Assembly: GCA_964495705.1 (NCBI GenBank)
Contig: CAZBWS010000009.1
Location: 1-43,596 of the forward strand
Reading direction: 5' to 3'
Length of the DNA: 43,596 nucleotides
Origin: CAZBWS01 sp964495705
GTDB lineage: Bacteria; Pseudomonadota; Gammaproteobacteria; HTCC5015
Shown here: positions 1 through 7,808 of the stretch, piece by piece
Numbering within the stretch: the stretch's first letter is position 1
Layout of the letters: each line of letters begins with the position of its first letter
Translations under genes and position numbers: made by a program
The notes under the pieces: model-generated
What the model was told of the DNA's origin: nothing
The model's database searches: none
Seen by the model: only the letters and a program-made list of their open reading frames with translations

Positions 1-587
1 GCTGTGACCTTGCCTTCGGTGTGGGGCCTGCGGGCACGGGTAAGACTTATCTTGCTGTGGCCTGCGCGGTTGAGGCGCTGGAGACAGATGCCGTACGCCG
101 AATTATCTTAGTGCGCCCTGCGGTCGAGGCGGGTGAGCGACTCGGCTTTTTGCCAGGCGACTTGGCTCAGAAGGTGGACCCCTATTTGCGCCCCATGTAC
201 GACGCGCTATATGAGATGCTGGGTTTTGAAAAAGTGGCCAAATTAATGGAGCGCAATGTTATTGAAGTAGCTCCTCTAGCCTATATGCGTGGACGTACTT
301 TGAACGAGGCCTTTATCGTTATGGATGAAGCGCAAAACACGACGGTTGAGCAAATGAAAATGTTTTTAACTCGGATTGGTTTTGGTTCTACCGCAGTAGT
401 CACAGGTGATATGTCGCAGACTGATTTGCCACACAAAACACAGTCGGGTTTACGACATACGTTAAAAGTACTGGACGGGGTAAAGGGGATACATGAAACA
501 CATTTTCAATCTCGTGATGTGGTTCGTCACCCCTTGGTGAAGCGGATAGTGGATGCTTATGACTTATATGAGGCGGTCCAAGAATAA
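1..587 (+). CDS. ybeZ: PhoH-like ATPase YbeZ (5' end outside window)
   Basis: The reading frame is open from base 3 and has no start in the window, so the gene is cut by the window edge. The first visible residues lead straight into a Walker A motif (GPAGTGKT, about bases 27-50), followed by the RPAVEAGERLGFLPGD segment and the Walker B-like VMDEAQN segment typical of PhoH/YbeZ proteins. YbeZ is a cytosolic P-loop NTPase that works with the endoribonuclease YbeY in rRNA and ribosome quality control. Here it is followed after one base by ybeY, then corC and lnt, the conserved ybeZYX-lnt order. About 195 C-terminal residues are present, where full-length family members run to roughly 330-350. 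The stop is TAA at 585-587. The family call is secure; choosing YbeZ over PhoH itself rests on the neighbours. Confidence 0.95.
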   Translation, partial: CDLAFGVGPAGTGKTYLAVACAVEALETDAVRRIILVRPAVEAGERLGFLPGDLAQKVDPYLRPMYDALYEMLGFEKVAKLMERNVIEVAPLAYMRGRTLNEAFIVMDEAQNTTVEQMKMFLTRIGFGSTAVVTGDMSQTDLPHKTQSGLRHTLKVLDGVKGIHETHFQSRDVVRHPLVKRIVDAYDLYEAVQE

Positions 588-588
588 C

Positions 589-1044
589 ATGCTGGAGCTG
601 GATATTAGTTATGCGGATGGCCTGCCTCCGCTGAATTTTCCTAGCTCTGAGCAAATGCAAAATTGGGCTGCTAGTGCTTACTTGGAGGACACTGAGTCCT
701 ATGTGGCGCTCAAAGTGGTTGGTGAAGAGGAGTCTAAAGCACTCAACTCTGAGTTTCGTGGTAAAGATAACTCGACGAATATATTATCCTTCCCCATGCA
801 GATGCCAGAAGGCGCAGAGTTGCCTATATTAGGCGACTTAGCTTTGTGCGCGACTGTGGTTGCCCGCGAGGCAGCGTCACAAGATAAGCATTTCCACGCG
901 CATTGGGCGCATATGCTAGTCCACGGTGTTTTACATTTACAAGGCTATGATCATGTCGATGACAAGGAAGCCGAGGAAATGGAGGCTCTAGAGCGAGAAA
1001 TTTTAGAGGAATTAGGGTATCCTGATCCTTATAAACAGCAATAA
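589..1044 (+). CDS. ybeY: Endoribonuclease YbeY (rRNA maturation factor)
   Basis: YbeY is a single-strand-specific metallo-endoribonuclease needed for 16S rRNA 3' maturation and 70S quality control. The zinc-binding signature H-x3-H-x5-H is present as HGVLHLQGYDH, with histidines at about residues 112, 116 and 122. The upstream segment ending NILSFP is also typical. I chose the ATG at 589, giving 151 residues, the usual family length. An in-frame ATG at 553 would lie inside ybeZ and add a non-conserved leader. Only one base separates it from the ybeZ stop, so the two are almost certainly translationally coupled. Confidence 0.95.
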   Translation: MLELDISYADGLPPLNFPSSEQMQNWAASAYLEDTESYVALKVVGEEESKALNSEFRGKDNSTNILSFPMQMPEGAELPILGDLALCATVVAREAASQDKHFHAHWAHMLVHGVLHLQGYDHVDDKEAEEMEALEREILEELGYPDPYKQQ

Positions 1045-1063
1045 ATAAAGTAATCACTGCGCA

Positions 1064-1933
1064 ATGAAAGACGGCCCCAGTTCGGCAAATGAGCCTGCCC
1101 CGACGATAAAAAACACTAACACTTGGTACGAGCGTTTAGCTCAATCCTTCGGTAATTCCGAACCCCAAGATTTAGAGCAGCTATTATTGATTTTGCGTGA
1201 TGCGCAAAGTCGGGACCTGTTCGATCATCACGCCCTAAATATGATTGAAGGCGCTTTTGAGGTGGCTGAAATGCGTGTGCGCGAAATAATGGTGCCTCGC
1301 TCACAAATGACCGTTGTTGAAAAGGATGCTTCGTTTGAAGATGTGCTGGCGCTAGTGACCGGCTCTGGGCACTCTCGTTTTCCTGTTATTGGCGATGACA
1401 AAGATGAGTTGGTTGGCGTATTGCTGGCTAAGGATTTATTGAAATTTGCTGCTAAGGCCAATGAATTTGATATTGGTGAAGTTATACGTGATGTTGTGAT
1501 TATCCCTGAAAGCAAGCGTCTCAATACACTATTAAATGAATTTCGTGCCAGTCGTAATCATATGGCCTTGGTCGTGGATGAGTATGGTGGTGTATCAGGC
1601 CTGGTAACCATCGAAGATGTTTTAGAGGTTATCGTTGGTGAAATCGATGATGAGCATGATATTGAAGATGCGGCTAATATTGTGGCGCACCGCAAGGGGC
1701 ATCATAGTGTTAATGCATTAACTGAAGTTGCAGAGTTCAACCAGCACTTTAACGTGTTGGTTGATGACGATGAAGCGGATACGATTGGTGGCTTTGTTAT
1801 GCGCCAGCTGGGCCGAGTTCCTAAGCGAGGAGAACAGATTTGGGCAGAAGGCCTGCTGTTTACGGTTTTGGGTGCAGATTCTCGACGCATCTATCGTTTG
1901 AAAGTTACGGCATCCGAGCGAGCTGCGAAGTAA
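1064..1933 (+). CDS. corC: CorC/YbeX, CBS-domain transporter-associated protein
   Basis: This 289-residue cytosolic protein has the YbeX/CorC layout: an acidic N-terminus, a CBS-domain pair at about residues 70-195 (motifs REIMVPRSQM and GVSGLVTIEDVLE) and a CorC_HlyC domain at about 205-285 (TIGGFVMRQLGRVP). CorC proteins are linked to magnesium/cobalt resistance, and YbeX in E. coli is tied to ribosome metabolism, fitting its place after ybeZ-ybeY. Nineteen bases separate it from ybeY. Its TAA (1931-1933) overlaps the ATG of lnt in a TAATG arrangement, implying coupled translation. There are no membrane segments, so this is the soluble type. The biochemical function remains unsettled for the family. 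Confidence 0.93.
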   Translation: MKDGPSSANEPAPTIKNTNTWYERLAQSFGNSEPQDLEQLLLILRDAQSRDLFDHHALNMIEGAFEVAEMRVREIMVPRSQMTVVEKDASFEDVLALVTGSGHSRFPVIGDDKDELVGVLLAKDLLKFAAKANEFDIGEVIRDVVIIPESKRLNTLLNEFRASRNHMALVVDEYGGVSGLVTIEDVLEVIVGEIDDEHDIEDAANIVAHRKGHHSVNALTEVAEFNQHFNVLVDDDEADTIGGFVMRQLGRVPKRGEQIWAEGLLFTVLGADSRRIYRLKVTASERAAK

Positions 1934-3495
1934 TGTTGTTATTGCAAAAAAAACTCGCTCTTTATTGGGGCGATGTTTTAGCCTTGTGTTCGGGAGCCTT
2001 GTTTCCACTAGCCTTTGCTCCGTTTGAGTGGCGCCTTACTTTATTTGTTTCTTTATTTTTATTGCTACTAACATGGCAGGATGTATCCGCTAAGCGTGCG
2101 TTTTTGCGAGGGTGGCTATGGGGGCTAGGTGCCTACTTAGTTGGAGTGTCATGGGTTTACAATAGTATGCATGATTTTGGTGGTGCCCCACCTCTTGCGG
2201 CAGCTGCCTTCACCTTGGTTTTTGCTGCCTATTTAGCCTTATATCCCGCGCTAGCGGGTTCAGTGTTGGTCAGGTTTTTCTCTCGGTCTTCAGGGGTGTT
2301 TTATGCTTTTGCGTTTGGTCTTATCTGGGCGTTAAGTGAATGGCTGCGTTCCTGGGTATTAACAGGTTTTCCGTGGTTGATGTCTGGTTATGCCTTGTTA
2401 GATACGCCTTTCGCCGCTTATATGCCCGTGTTTGGCAGTTTAGGAGCGTCCGTATTAATGGCGTGTACCGTGGCGTGCTTTGGCTTATGTCTGTTGCAGA
2501 CTGCTAAGCGTTTACAAGTTGGCATTTTAGCGGTCTTGCTTGTGGTTTGCGGAGTTTCCTTGAATCTAGTCGACTGGAAGGCTGACGGGGCCGTGAAAGC
2601 ATTGGATGTAGCGTTGGTGCAGGGCAATGTTCCCCAGGAATTAAAGCTGCGTAGTGACTCTCTCAATGTGAGTTTACAAACCTATTTTGAATTAAGTCAG
2701 CCACATTTTGGTGCGGATTTAATCGTATGGCCAGAAACGGCGATGCCAACCTACCGCTATGCCATACAAGGCTTTTTAAATAAAGTAGCGGCAGAGGCGG
2801 AGAAAGTCGGTTCTACGGTATTTACGGGTATATTTTTTCGAGCAGAAAATGGGCAAGACTACTATAATGCGATGCTTGAAGTAGGCGGTGAGTGGCAAAG
2901 CTATAAAAAACACCAGCTAGTGCCTTTTGGCGAATATATGCCAGTGCGTTGGGCCTTAACGCTATTTTCTCGCTTTGTCGATATACCCATGTCAGATATG
3001 GCTGTTGCGCCGCTAACTCGCTCCCCGCTGTCATTGGCGGGTGTGAATATCGCTAATAGTATTTGCTATGAAATGGCCTACCCCGATGTTTTACGGGCTC
3101 AAATGAATGGTGCAGAGTTAATGCTAAATACCAGTAACGATGCTTGGTTTGGTGACTCTTTTGCAGCTCATCAGCACCTGGAAATGGCAAGGGTGCGAGC
3201 AAAAGAGTTTGCCAAGCCCATAGTTAGGGCGACGAATAATGGTATTACTGCAGTGTTATCTTATGAAGGTGAAGTCACTGCTATGATCAAACAATTTCAG
3301 CCTGGTGTTTTGCGACACGAGCTGGCTTTAAATTCAGTTAAAACTGCTTATGCTCATGTGGGGCAGTTATTGCTGGCATGCCTGATATTTCTTGTGTTAG
3401 TGCTGTTGGTGCTTTTTAGCACTAAAGGCTCTACTGGAAGTCAGGTGTTAGAATCAAATAAGAGCAACCCCCATCGTGGTCAATTGCCACGATGA
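1933..3495 (+). CDS. lnt: Apolipoprotein N-acyltransferase
   Basis: Lnt adds the third acyl chain to the N-terminal cysteine of lipoproteins on the periplasmic side of the inner membrane. The 520-residue product has a hydrophobic multi-pass N-terminal region (about residues 10-215), a nitrilase-like domain (about 225-475) and a last transmembrane helix near 483-505. The catalytic triad is visible as Glu268 (VWPETAMP), Lys325/326 (YKKHQLVPFGEYMP) and Cys378 (NSICYEMAYP). I take the ATG overlapping the corC stop as the start; upstream in-frame codons lie inside corC and are not conserved. The stop codon sits in the descending arm of a hairpin. Lnt supports lipoproteins such as LptE encoded downstream. 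Confidence 0.95.
   Translation: MLLLQKKLALYWGDVLALCSGALFPLAFAPFEWRLTLFVSLFLLLLTWQDVSAKRAFLRGWLWGLGAYLVGVSWVYNSMHDFGGAPPLAAAAFTLVFAAYLALYPALAGSVLVRFFSRSSGVFYAFAFGLIWALSEWLRSWVLTGFPWLMSGYALLDTPFAAYMPVFGSLGASVLMACTVACFGLCLLQTAKRLQVGILAVLLVVCGVSLNLVDWKADGAVKALDVALVQGNVPQELKLRSDSLNVSLQTYFELSQPHFGADLIVWPETAMPTYRYAIQGFLNKVAAEAEKVGSTVFTGIFFRAENGQDYYNAMLEVGGEWQSYKKHQLVPFGEYMPVRWALTLFSRFVDIPMSDMAVAPLTRSPLSLAGVNIANSICYEMAYPDVLRAQMNGAELMLNTSNDAWFGDSFAAHQHLEMARVRAKEFAKPIVRATNNGITAVLSYEGEVTAMIKQFQPGVLRHELALNSVKTAYAHVGQLLLACLIFLVLVLLVLFSTKGSTGSQVLESNKSNPHRGQLPR
3472..3494 (+). other. Hairpin across the lnt stop codon
   Basis: A perfect 8-bp inverted repeat, CATCGTGG (3472-3479) and CCACGATG (3487-3494), with a 7-base loop spans the end of lnt. 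It is followed by ACATTTAATAAATAGG and not a T-run, so it is unlikely to be a full intrinsic terminator. It may stabilise the lnt 3' end or weaken read-through into leuS. Confidence 0.5.
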
Positions 3496-3519
3496 CATTT
3501 AATAAATAGGCCGTGTAAA

Positions 3520-6111
3520 GTGAATGAAACTTATTCCCCCTTAACACTTGAATCTGCATCCCAAAAAACATGGGAAGAGCAACAGTGTTTTAAAGCCGTA
3601 GAAGATCAATCGAAAGAGCCCTACTACTGTCTTTCAATGTTTCCTTACCCCAGTGGCCGTTTGCATATGGGGCATGTGCGTAACTATACGATTGGCGATG
3701 TGATTTCGCGTTATCAGCGCATGCAGGGCAAGAATGTTATGCAGCCGATGGGCTGGGATGCCTTTGGCTTGCCTGCAGAAAATGCAGCGATCAAAAATAA
3801 CACCGCACCGGCTAAATGGACTTACGAAAACATCGAATATATGAAAGGCCAGCTCAAGCGCTTGGGCTTTGCTTATGACTGGTCTCGTGAGTTGGCAACC
3901 TGTAAGCCAGATTACTACAAATGGGAACAATGGTTCTTTACTCAGTTGTATGAAAAGGGCTTGGTTTATAAGAAAACGTCGGCGGTTAACTGGTGCCCCC
4001 ATGATCAGACGGTATTGGCGAATGAGCAGGTTATTGATGGAGCCTGCTGGCGCTGTGATACCGTAGTAGAGAAAAAAGAGATTCCTCAGTGGTTTATTAA
4101 AATCACAGATTATGCACAACAATTATTAGATGACTTGGATCAGCTTGAAGATTGGCCTGATCAAGTGAAGGCGATGCAGCGCAATTGGATTGGTCGATCC
4201 GAAGGTGTAGAAATGCACTTTGGCTTGCCTGACCCTATCGCCAACCTAGAGAGTTTAGAAGTTTACACTACTCGCCCAGATACTTTGATGGGTGTAACTT
4301 ATGTCGGTGTAGCTGCGGAGCACCCGATTGCTTTAGAAGCGGCCAAGTCTAACTCGAAATTGAACGCCTTTATTCGCGAGTGTAAACAGTCTTCGGTTGC
4401 AGAAGCCGATGTCGCGACCATGGAAAAGAAAGGCTTTGATACAGGCTTCAAAGCTCTGCACCCTATCACTGGTCGTGAAGTTCCAATTTGGGTGGCCAAT
4501 TTTGTATTAATGGATTACGGCTCTGGAGCCGTGATGGCGGTGCCTGCCCACGATCAGCGCGACTACGAGTTTGCGACGGCTTATGGCCTGCCTATCGAGC
4601 AAGTCATTGAGCCGGCAGCAGGTGAAGAGTGTGATGTCAGCTTATCCGCATTCACAGAAAAAGGTCGTCTAGTTAATTCTGGAAATTTCACCGGTTTAAG
4701 TTCAGCAGACGCGGTAAGCGCTATTGCGGATGAGCTAGAAAAAGCTGGAAAAGGCAAGAAACGTGTTAATTTCCGCCTACGTGACTGGGGTGTGAGCCGC
4801 CAGCGTTACTGGGGTTCTCCAATCCCTATGCTGACCTTGGAAGAGGGCGGTGAGATTCCGGTCCCTCTGGATCGCTTGCCTTCTTTGCTGCCTGAAGATG
4901 TAGTACTGAACGGTATTACTTCGCCTATGAAGGCGGACCCCGAGTGGGCTAAGACAGAGATTAACGGCAAGCCGGCCCAACGCGAAACCGATACCTTTGA
5001 TACTTTCATGGAGTCTAGCTGGTATTACGCGCGTTATACTTGCCCTGATTTTGACAAGGGCATGCTTGACCCTGATGCAGCAAACTATTGGTTGCCAGTT
5101 GATCAGTATATCGGTGGCATCGAGCATGCGATTCTGCACTTATTATATGCACGCTTTTTCCATAAGCTGATGCGCGATATGGACTTGGTCAAATCGGACG
5201 AACCCTTCAAGCGTCTACTTTGCCAAGGCATGGTTTTGGCGGAGGCCTTCTATAAAGACGGGGAAGGTGCCAAGCAGTGGTTGTTCCCGGACGAAGTCGA
5301 AATTCAACGCGACGAGAAAGGCCGTTTTGTTGAAGCGACTTTAAAAGCTACCGGCGAAGCAGTGAAATACGCGGGTACAGTAAAGATGTCTAAGTCGAAA
5401 AATAACGGCATAGACCCACAGACAATGATTGACCAATACGGTGCAGATACCGTGCGTTTATTTATGATGTCTGATGTGCCGCCAGAGCAGTCCTTATCTT
5501 GGTCTGACCAAGGCGTAAAGGGGGCGCACCGCTTTTTGAATCGTCTGTGGGCGACCGTATATAGCCACGTACAAAAAGGTGACGTTGCTGAACTGAATGC
5601 GGATAGCTTGCAGGGCGAACAAAAAGAACTATATAGCTTGTTGCATAAAACGATCGCAAAAGTCAGTGAAGATGTTGCTGAGCGCAACGCTTTCAATACA
5701 GCGCTGGCAGCGAATCGTGAGTTATATAATGCGGCAAGTAAGTTTAACGACGATTCCGAACAAGGTTTAGCTGTGCAGCGTGCAGTTTTTGAAGCGATGA
5801 CCTTAATGCTCTCGCCCATTGCCCCGCATATTACCCAAGCGCTTTGGAATGCCCTAGGCCATGATGGTTTAGTAATTGATGCTGCTTGGCCAAAAGCCGA
5901 TGCAGCGGCAATGGTGGAAGACGCAATAGATTTGATCTTGCAGGTCAATGGCAAAATGCGTGGCAAAGTTTCTGTGGCTGCCGATGCCAGTAAAGAGGAG
6001 TGCGAGAAAGTTGCATTAGTGAATGAGAACGTGTGTAAATTCACCGATGGAAAAACCGTACGCAAGGTGATCGTAGTGCCTGGAAAACTAGTCAATATTG
6101 TTGCGAACTAG
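3520..6111 (+). CDS. leuS: Leucyl-tRNA synthetase
   Basis: This 863-residue class I aminoacyl-tRNA synthetase charges tRNA-Leu in the cytosol. The HIGH-type motif is HMGH at residues 49-52 and the KMSKS loop is at 622-626. The inserted editing (CP1) domain lies between (TTRPDTLMGVTYV and GSGAVMAVPAHDQRDYEFA), and the anticodon-binding and C-terminal domains follow (VNGKMRGKV near the end). The length matches bacterial LeuRS (about 860). The start codon is GTG at 3520; the ATG four bases later is out of frame. It lies 24 bases after lnt and 3 bases before lptE, so leuS-lptE is a tight pair. It contains two copies of the dispersed ATGCGGATA motif. Confidence 0.98.
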   Translation: MNETYSPLTLESASQKTWEEQQCFKAVEDQSKEPYYCLSMFPYPSGRLHMGHVRNYTIGDVISRYQRMQGKNVMQPMGWDAFGLPAENAAIKNNTAPAKWTYENIEYMKGQLKRLGFAYDWSRELATCKPDYYKWEQWFFTQLYEKGLVYKKTSAVNWCPHDQTVLANEQVIDGACWRCDTVVEKKEIPQWFIKITDYAQQLLDDLDQLEDWPDQVKAMQRNWIGRSEGVEMHFGLPDPIANLESLEVYTTRPDTLMGVTYVGVAAEHPIALEAAKSNSKLNAFIRECKQSSVAEADVATMEKKGFDTGFKALHPITGREVPIWVANFVLMDYGSGAVMAVPAHDQRDYEFATAYGLPIEQVIEPAAGEECDVSLSAFTEKGRLVNSGNFTGLSSADAVSAIADELEKAGKGKKRVNFRLRDWGVSRQRYWGSPIPMLTLEEGGEIPVPLDRLPSLLPEDVVLNGITSPMKADPEWAKTEINGKPAQRETDTFDTFMESSWYYARYTCPDFDKGMLDPDAANYWLPVDQYIGGIEHAILHLLYARFFHKLMRDMDLVKSDEPFKRLLCQGMVLAEAFYKDGEGAKQWLFPDEVEIQRDEKGRFVEATLKATGEAVKYAGTVKMSKSKNNGIDPQTMIDQYGADTVRLFMMSDVPPEQSLSWSDQGVKGAHRFLNRLWATVYSHVQKGDVAELNADSLQGEQKELYSLLHKTIAKVSEDVAERNAFNTALAANRELYNAASKFNDDSEQGLAVQRAVFEAMTLMLSPIAPHITQALWNALGHDGLVIDAAWPKADAAAMVEDAIDLILQVNGKMRGKVSVAADASKEECEKVALVNENVCKFTDGKTVRKVIVVPGKLVNIVAN
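4643..4651 (-). repeat. ATGCGGATA motif copy 1
   Basis: Exact match on the minus strand, extended to GAATGCGGATAAGCT. It lies inside leuS, where the sense strand reads Leu-Ser-Ala-Phe. Confidence 0.7.
5597..5605 (+). repeat. ATGCGGATA motif copy 2
   Basis: Exact match on the plus strand with the flanks of the extended consensus (GAATGCGGATAGCTT). It is inside leuS, read as Asn-Ala-Asp-Ser. Confidence 0.7.
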
Positions 6112-6114
6112 CCC

Positions 6115-6600
6115 ATGGATGTAATGCGGATAGTGTGTTGTGTCGGGTTGTGCATAAGCTTAGGTGCTTGTGGCTTTCACTTGCGTGGCAATTATCAGTT
6201 ATCTTCTGAGCTGCAAGCAATAAATTTGCAGGTGGCCAATGATACAGGAGAGCTAGCTCGAGCGTTACGCCGCTCTTTGCGCAGTAGTAACGTGGAGTTA
6301 GTTGATGCGGAAGTGGCGCCAGAGTTAGTGGTTAGTGCCGTGGAGCATCAGCGACGGGTGCTCTCGGTAGATACGGAGGGAAACCCTCAGGAGTATGAGC
6401 TACTTGCAGTCGCGTCAGTCGCGATACCTGAGACCCGTAGCGGTTACTCTTTATTGTCTAAAGAGCTTAAAGTTCGTCGCGACTATATTTTCGAAAGTAG
6501 TGGGGTTTTAAGCTCTAGTGACCAAGAGTCTCAGCTCAGGCTGGAAATGGAGCGTGAACTGGCTAGGCGCATTATGCGCATTCTGCAAAGCCAGCATTAA
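6115..6600 (+). CDS. lptE: LPS-assembly lipoprotein LptE
   Basis: LptE is the outer-membrane lipoprotein that plugs the LptD barrel and helps insert lipopolysaccharide. The 161-residue product has a short hydrophobic signal with lipobox LGAC (residues 16-19, Cys19 acylated), followed directly by the family's GFHLRG segment. The rest is an alpha/beta domain without other motifs. It starts 3 bases after leuS, its usual neighbour. An alternative ATG at 6124 gives a more normal signal peptide length and cannot be excluded. The expected next gene, holA, is not adjacent: it lies about 5 kb downstream. The TAA at 6598-6600 overlaps the stop of the convergent hydrolase gene by 4 bases. Confidence 0.93.
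   Translation: MDVMRIVCCVGLCISLGACGFHLRGNYQLSSELQAINLQVANDTGELARALRRSLRSSNVELVDAEVAPELVVSAVEHQRRVLSVDTEGNPQEYELLAVASVAIPETRSGYSLLSKELKVRRDYIFESSGVLSSSDQESQLRLEMERELARRIMRILQSQH
6124..6132 (+). repeat. ATGCGGATA motif copy 3
   Basis: Exact match in the lptE signal-peptide coding region, read in the frame ATG CGG ATA (Met-Arg-Ile). The ATG may itself be the lptE start. Confidence 0.65.
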
Positions 6601-7316
6601 GCGTTGTCCTTGTAGAGTTGTTGAATCTCTGCAGCGCTAATTGCGGTATAGGGCTGGCTGCGTACTTTGCCATGATCAAATAAGCGGTATTGTTTGAATG
6701 CGGACAGCTCTTCAAAGTGCATAAATGGATTGCCCTCAGATTGCTCTTGCATGGTCGCTGTTGGCTGTGTGGCGTAATTGTGTCCGGGGTGAATTAGAGT
6801 GCCTCTGGGAAGCTTTTCTTGCATATTCTTTAAAGTATTCAGCATTTGCTCGGGATCGCCGCCGTGCATGTCGCAGCGGCCACAGCCGAATACAAACAGC
6901 GTATCTCCGGTGATTAAGTCATCACCAATGTAATAACAAGCTGAGCCGGGGGTATGCCCTGGGGTGTGTAATACTTCTATTTGAGTATTACCCAGAGAAA
7001 TAATATCTCCACCTGTGTGCAACGTAGGCTGGAACTCCGAACTCTCCCAAAAGCGGAACTCCTCACGCAGTATATGTAGCTCAGCGTCATGGCGGTGGAG
7101 TAACTCGGCAATGCCATTGATGTGGTCATGGTGGCTATGAGTGAGCAATACATCAGTTATTCGAGTATTCAGCTGTTGAGCCAAGTGATCGATGCTCGGC
7201 ACATCCCAAGCTGGGTCGACTATAGCCGCTCGCCCACTGTCTTCATCCTTAATTAGATAGATGAAATTTTGCATGGGCCCCATTTCTAGAGCGTGAATAC
7301 TGTGTTTTTTCGGCAT
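6597..7316 (-). CDS. Metallo-beta-lactamase-fold hydrolase (glyoxalase II-like, YcbL type)
   Basis: The protein has the metallo-beta-lactamase metal motif THSHHDH at residues 59-65, the downstream histidine in HTPGHTPGS, the aspartate in GDTLFVFGCGRCD and the late histidine in HPGHNYA, enough for a binuclear metal centre. These features and the short length (239 residues) fit the YcbL/GloB-like hydrolases that cleave S-lactoylglutathione or related thioesters; the substrate is inferred. I take the ATG at 7316 (MPKKHSIHALE). A longer frame starting at 7412 would run through the divergent promoter region. It converges on lptE with overlapping stops and is divergent from the small gene at 7411. 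Confidence 0.88.
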   Translation of the reverse strand: MPKKHSIHALEMGPMQNFIYLIKDEDSGRAAIVDPAWDVPSIDHLAQQLNTRITDVLLTHSHHDHINGIAELLHRHDAELHILREEFRFWESSEFQPTLHTGGDIISLGNTQIEVLHTPGHTPGSACYYIGDDLITGDTLFVFGCGRCDMHGGDPEQMLNTLKNMQEKLPRGTLIHPGHNYATQPTATMQEQSEGNPFMHFEELSAFKQYRLFDHGKVRSQPYTAISAAEIQQLYKDNA

Positions 7317-7410
7317 CGGTGACACACGTGTAAAAATATCAGGTAAAATCCAGCCTAACATGATTTTGGCTGGAACACTGCCTTGCCACCCCACTATTTT
7401 AGAGAACCCC
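7317..7410. promoter_or_regulatory. Divergent intergenic region with palindromes
   Basis: This 94-base gap separates two divergent genes and must hold both 5' regions. It contains the palindrome ACACGTGT (7324-7331), a TAAAAT hexamer (7344-7349) that could be a -10 element for the plus-strand gene, and an inverted repeat CCAGCC/GGCTGG (7350-7355, 7368-7373). A good -35 is not obvious, so the promoter assignment is tentative. Confidence 0.35.
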
Positions 7411-7695
7411 ATGAGCGAATTAAATTTATCCGAAGACCTAATTAAAGACGTACAAGCGGTATTTGCAGCAAATGACCCCGATGCCCAAGATTCGGTGACT
7501 TTTGCCCAGTATTTAGCTGCTATTACCGGCTATATCGTTTCAGATATTACTGCCCCAGAAGACAAACTACGTGGGCTGCTTGAGCAGTTAAATGATTTCT
7601 CTATGCATGTTTTTGATGAAGAAGTGAAGAAAAAGGCGAGTTTTGCTCCTCCTGCGCAAGACGCTTTTGGCATATGGAAACCCAAGGGTCAGTAA
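7411..7695 (+). CDS. Small acidic protein of unknown function
   Basis: I do not recognise this gene. The ATG at 7411 (MSELNLSEDLIKD) gives 94 residues, with no signal peptide, membrane segment or cysteines. It is mostly helical and acidic in the N-terminal half (FAANDPDAQDSVTFAQYL) and ends with a short basic, proline-containing tail (FAPPAQDAFGIWKPKGQ). A longer reading from 7360 would start inside the upstream inverted repeat and is less likely. It stands alone: the divergent hydrolase lies on one side and 113 bases separate it from the next gene. Coding-like amino-acid usage and a clean ATG/TAA support a real gene; no function can be assigned. Confidence 0.7.
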   Translation: MSELNLSEDLIKDVQAVFAANDPDAQDSVTFAQYLAAITGYIVSDITAPEDKLRGLLEQLNDFSMHVFDEEVKKKASFAPPAQDAFGIWKPKGQ

Positions 7696-7808
7696 ATCGT
7701 CACTGATTGTCAGGTATATGCCAAAACTGCTCTAAATAACTCTGGCACATCATCTCTGAAGGTGCTAATTTTTACGCTGGATTAGGCTTAACATAATATA
7801 GATCAGAT

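Noticed and set aside
1840..1932. Earlier start for lnt inside corC
   Set aside because: The extra residues are out-of-frame corC sequence; the ATG overlapping the corC stop fits Lnt's normal N-terminus.
3634..4122. 162-codon open frame antisense to leuS
   Set aside because: It overlaps the HMGH region of leuS and has no start site or recognisable domain.
5304..6095. 263-codon open frame antisense to the end of leuS
   Set aside because: It is in a frame opposite the clearly conserved LeuRS C-terminal domain; its Ser/Ala/Thr-rich product is the usual shadow of a real gene and has no motifs.
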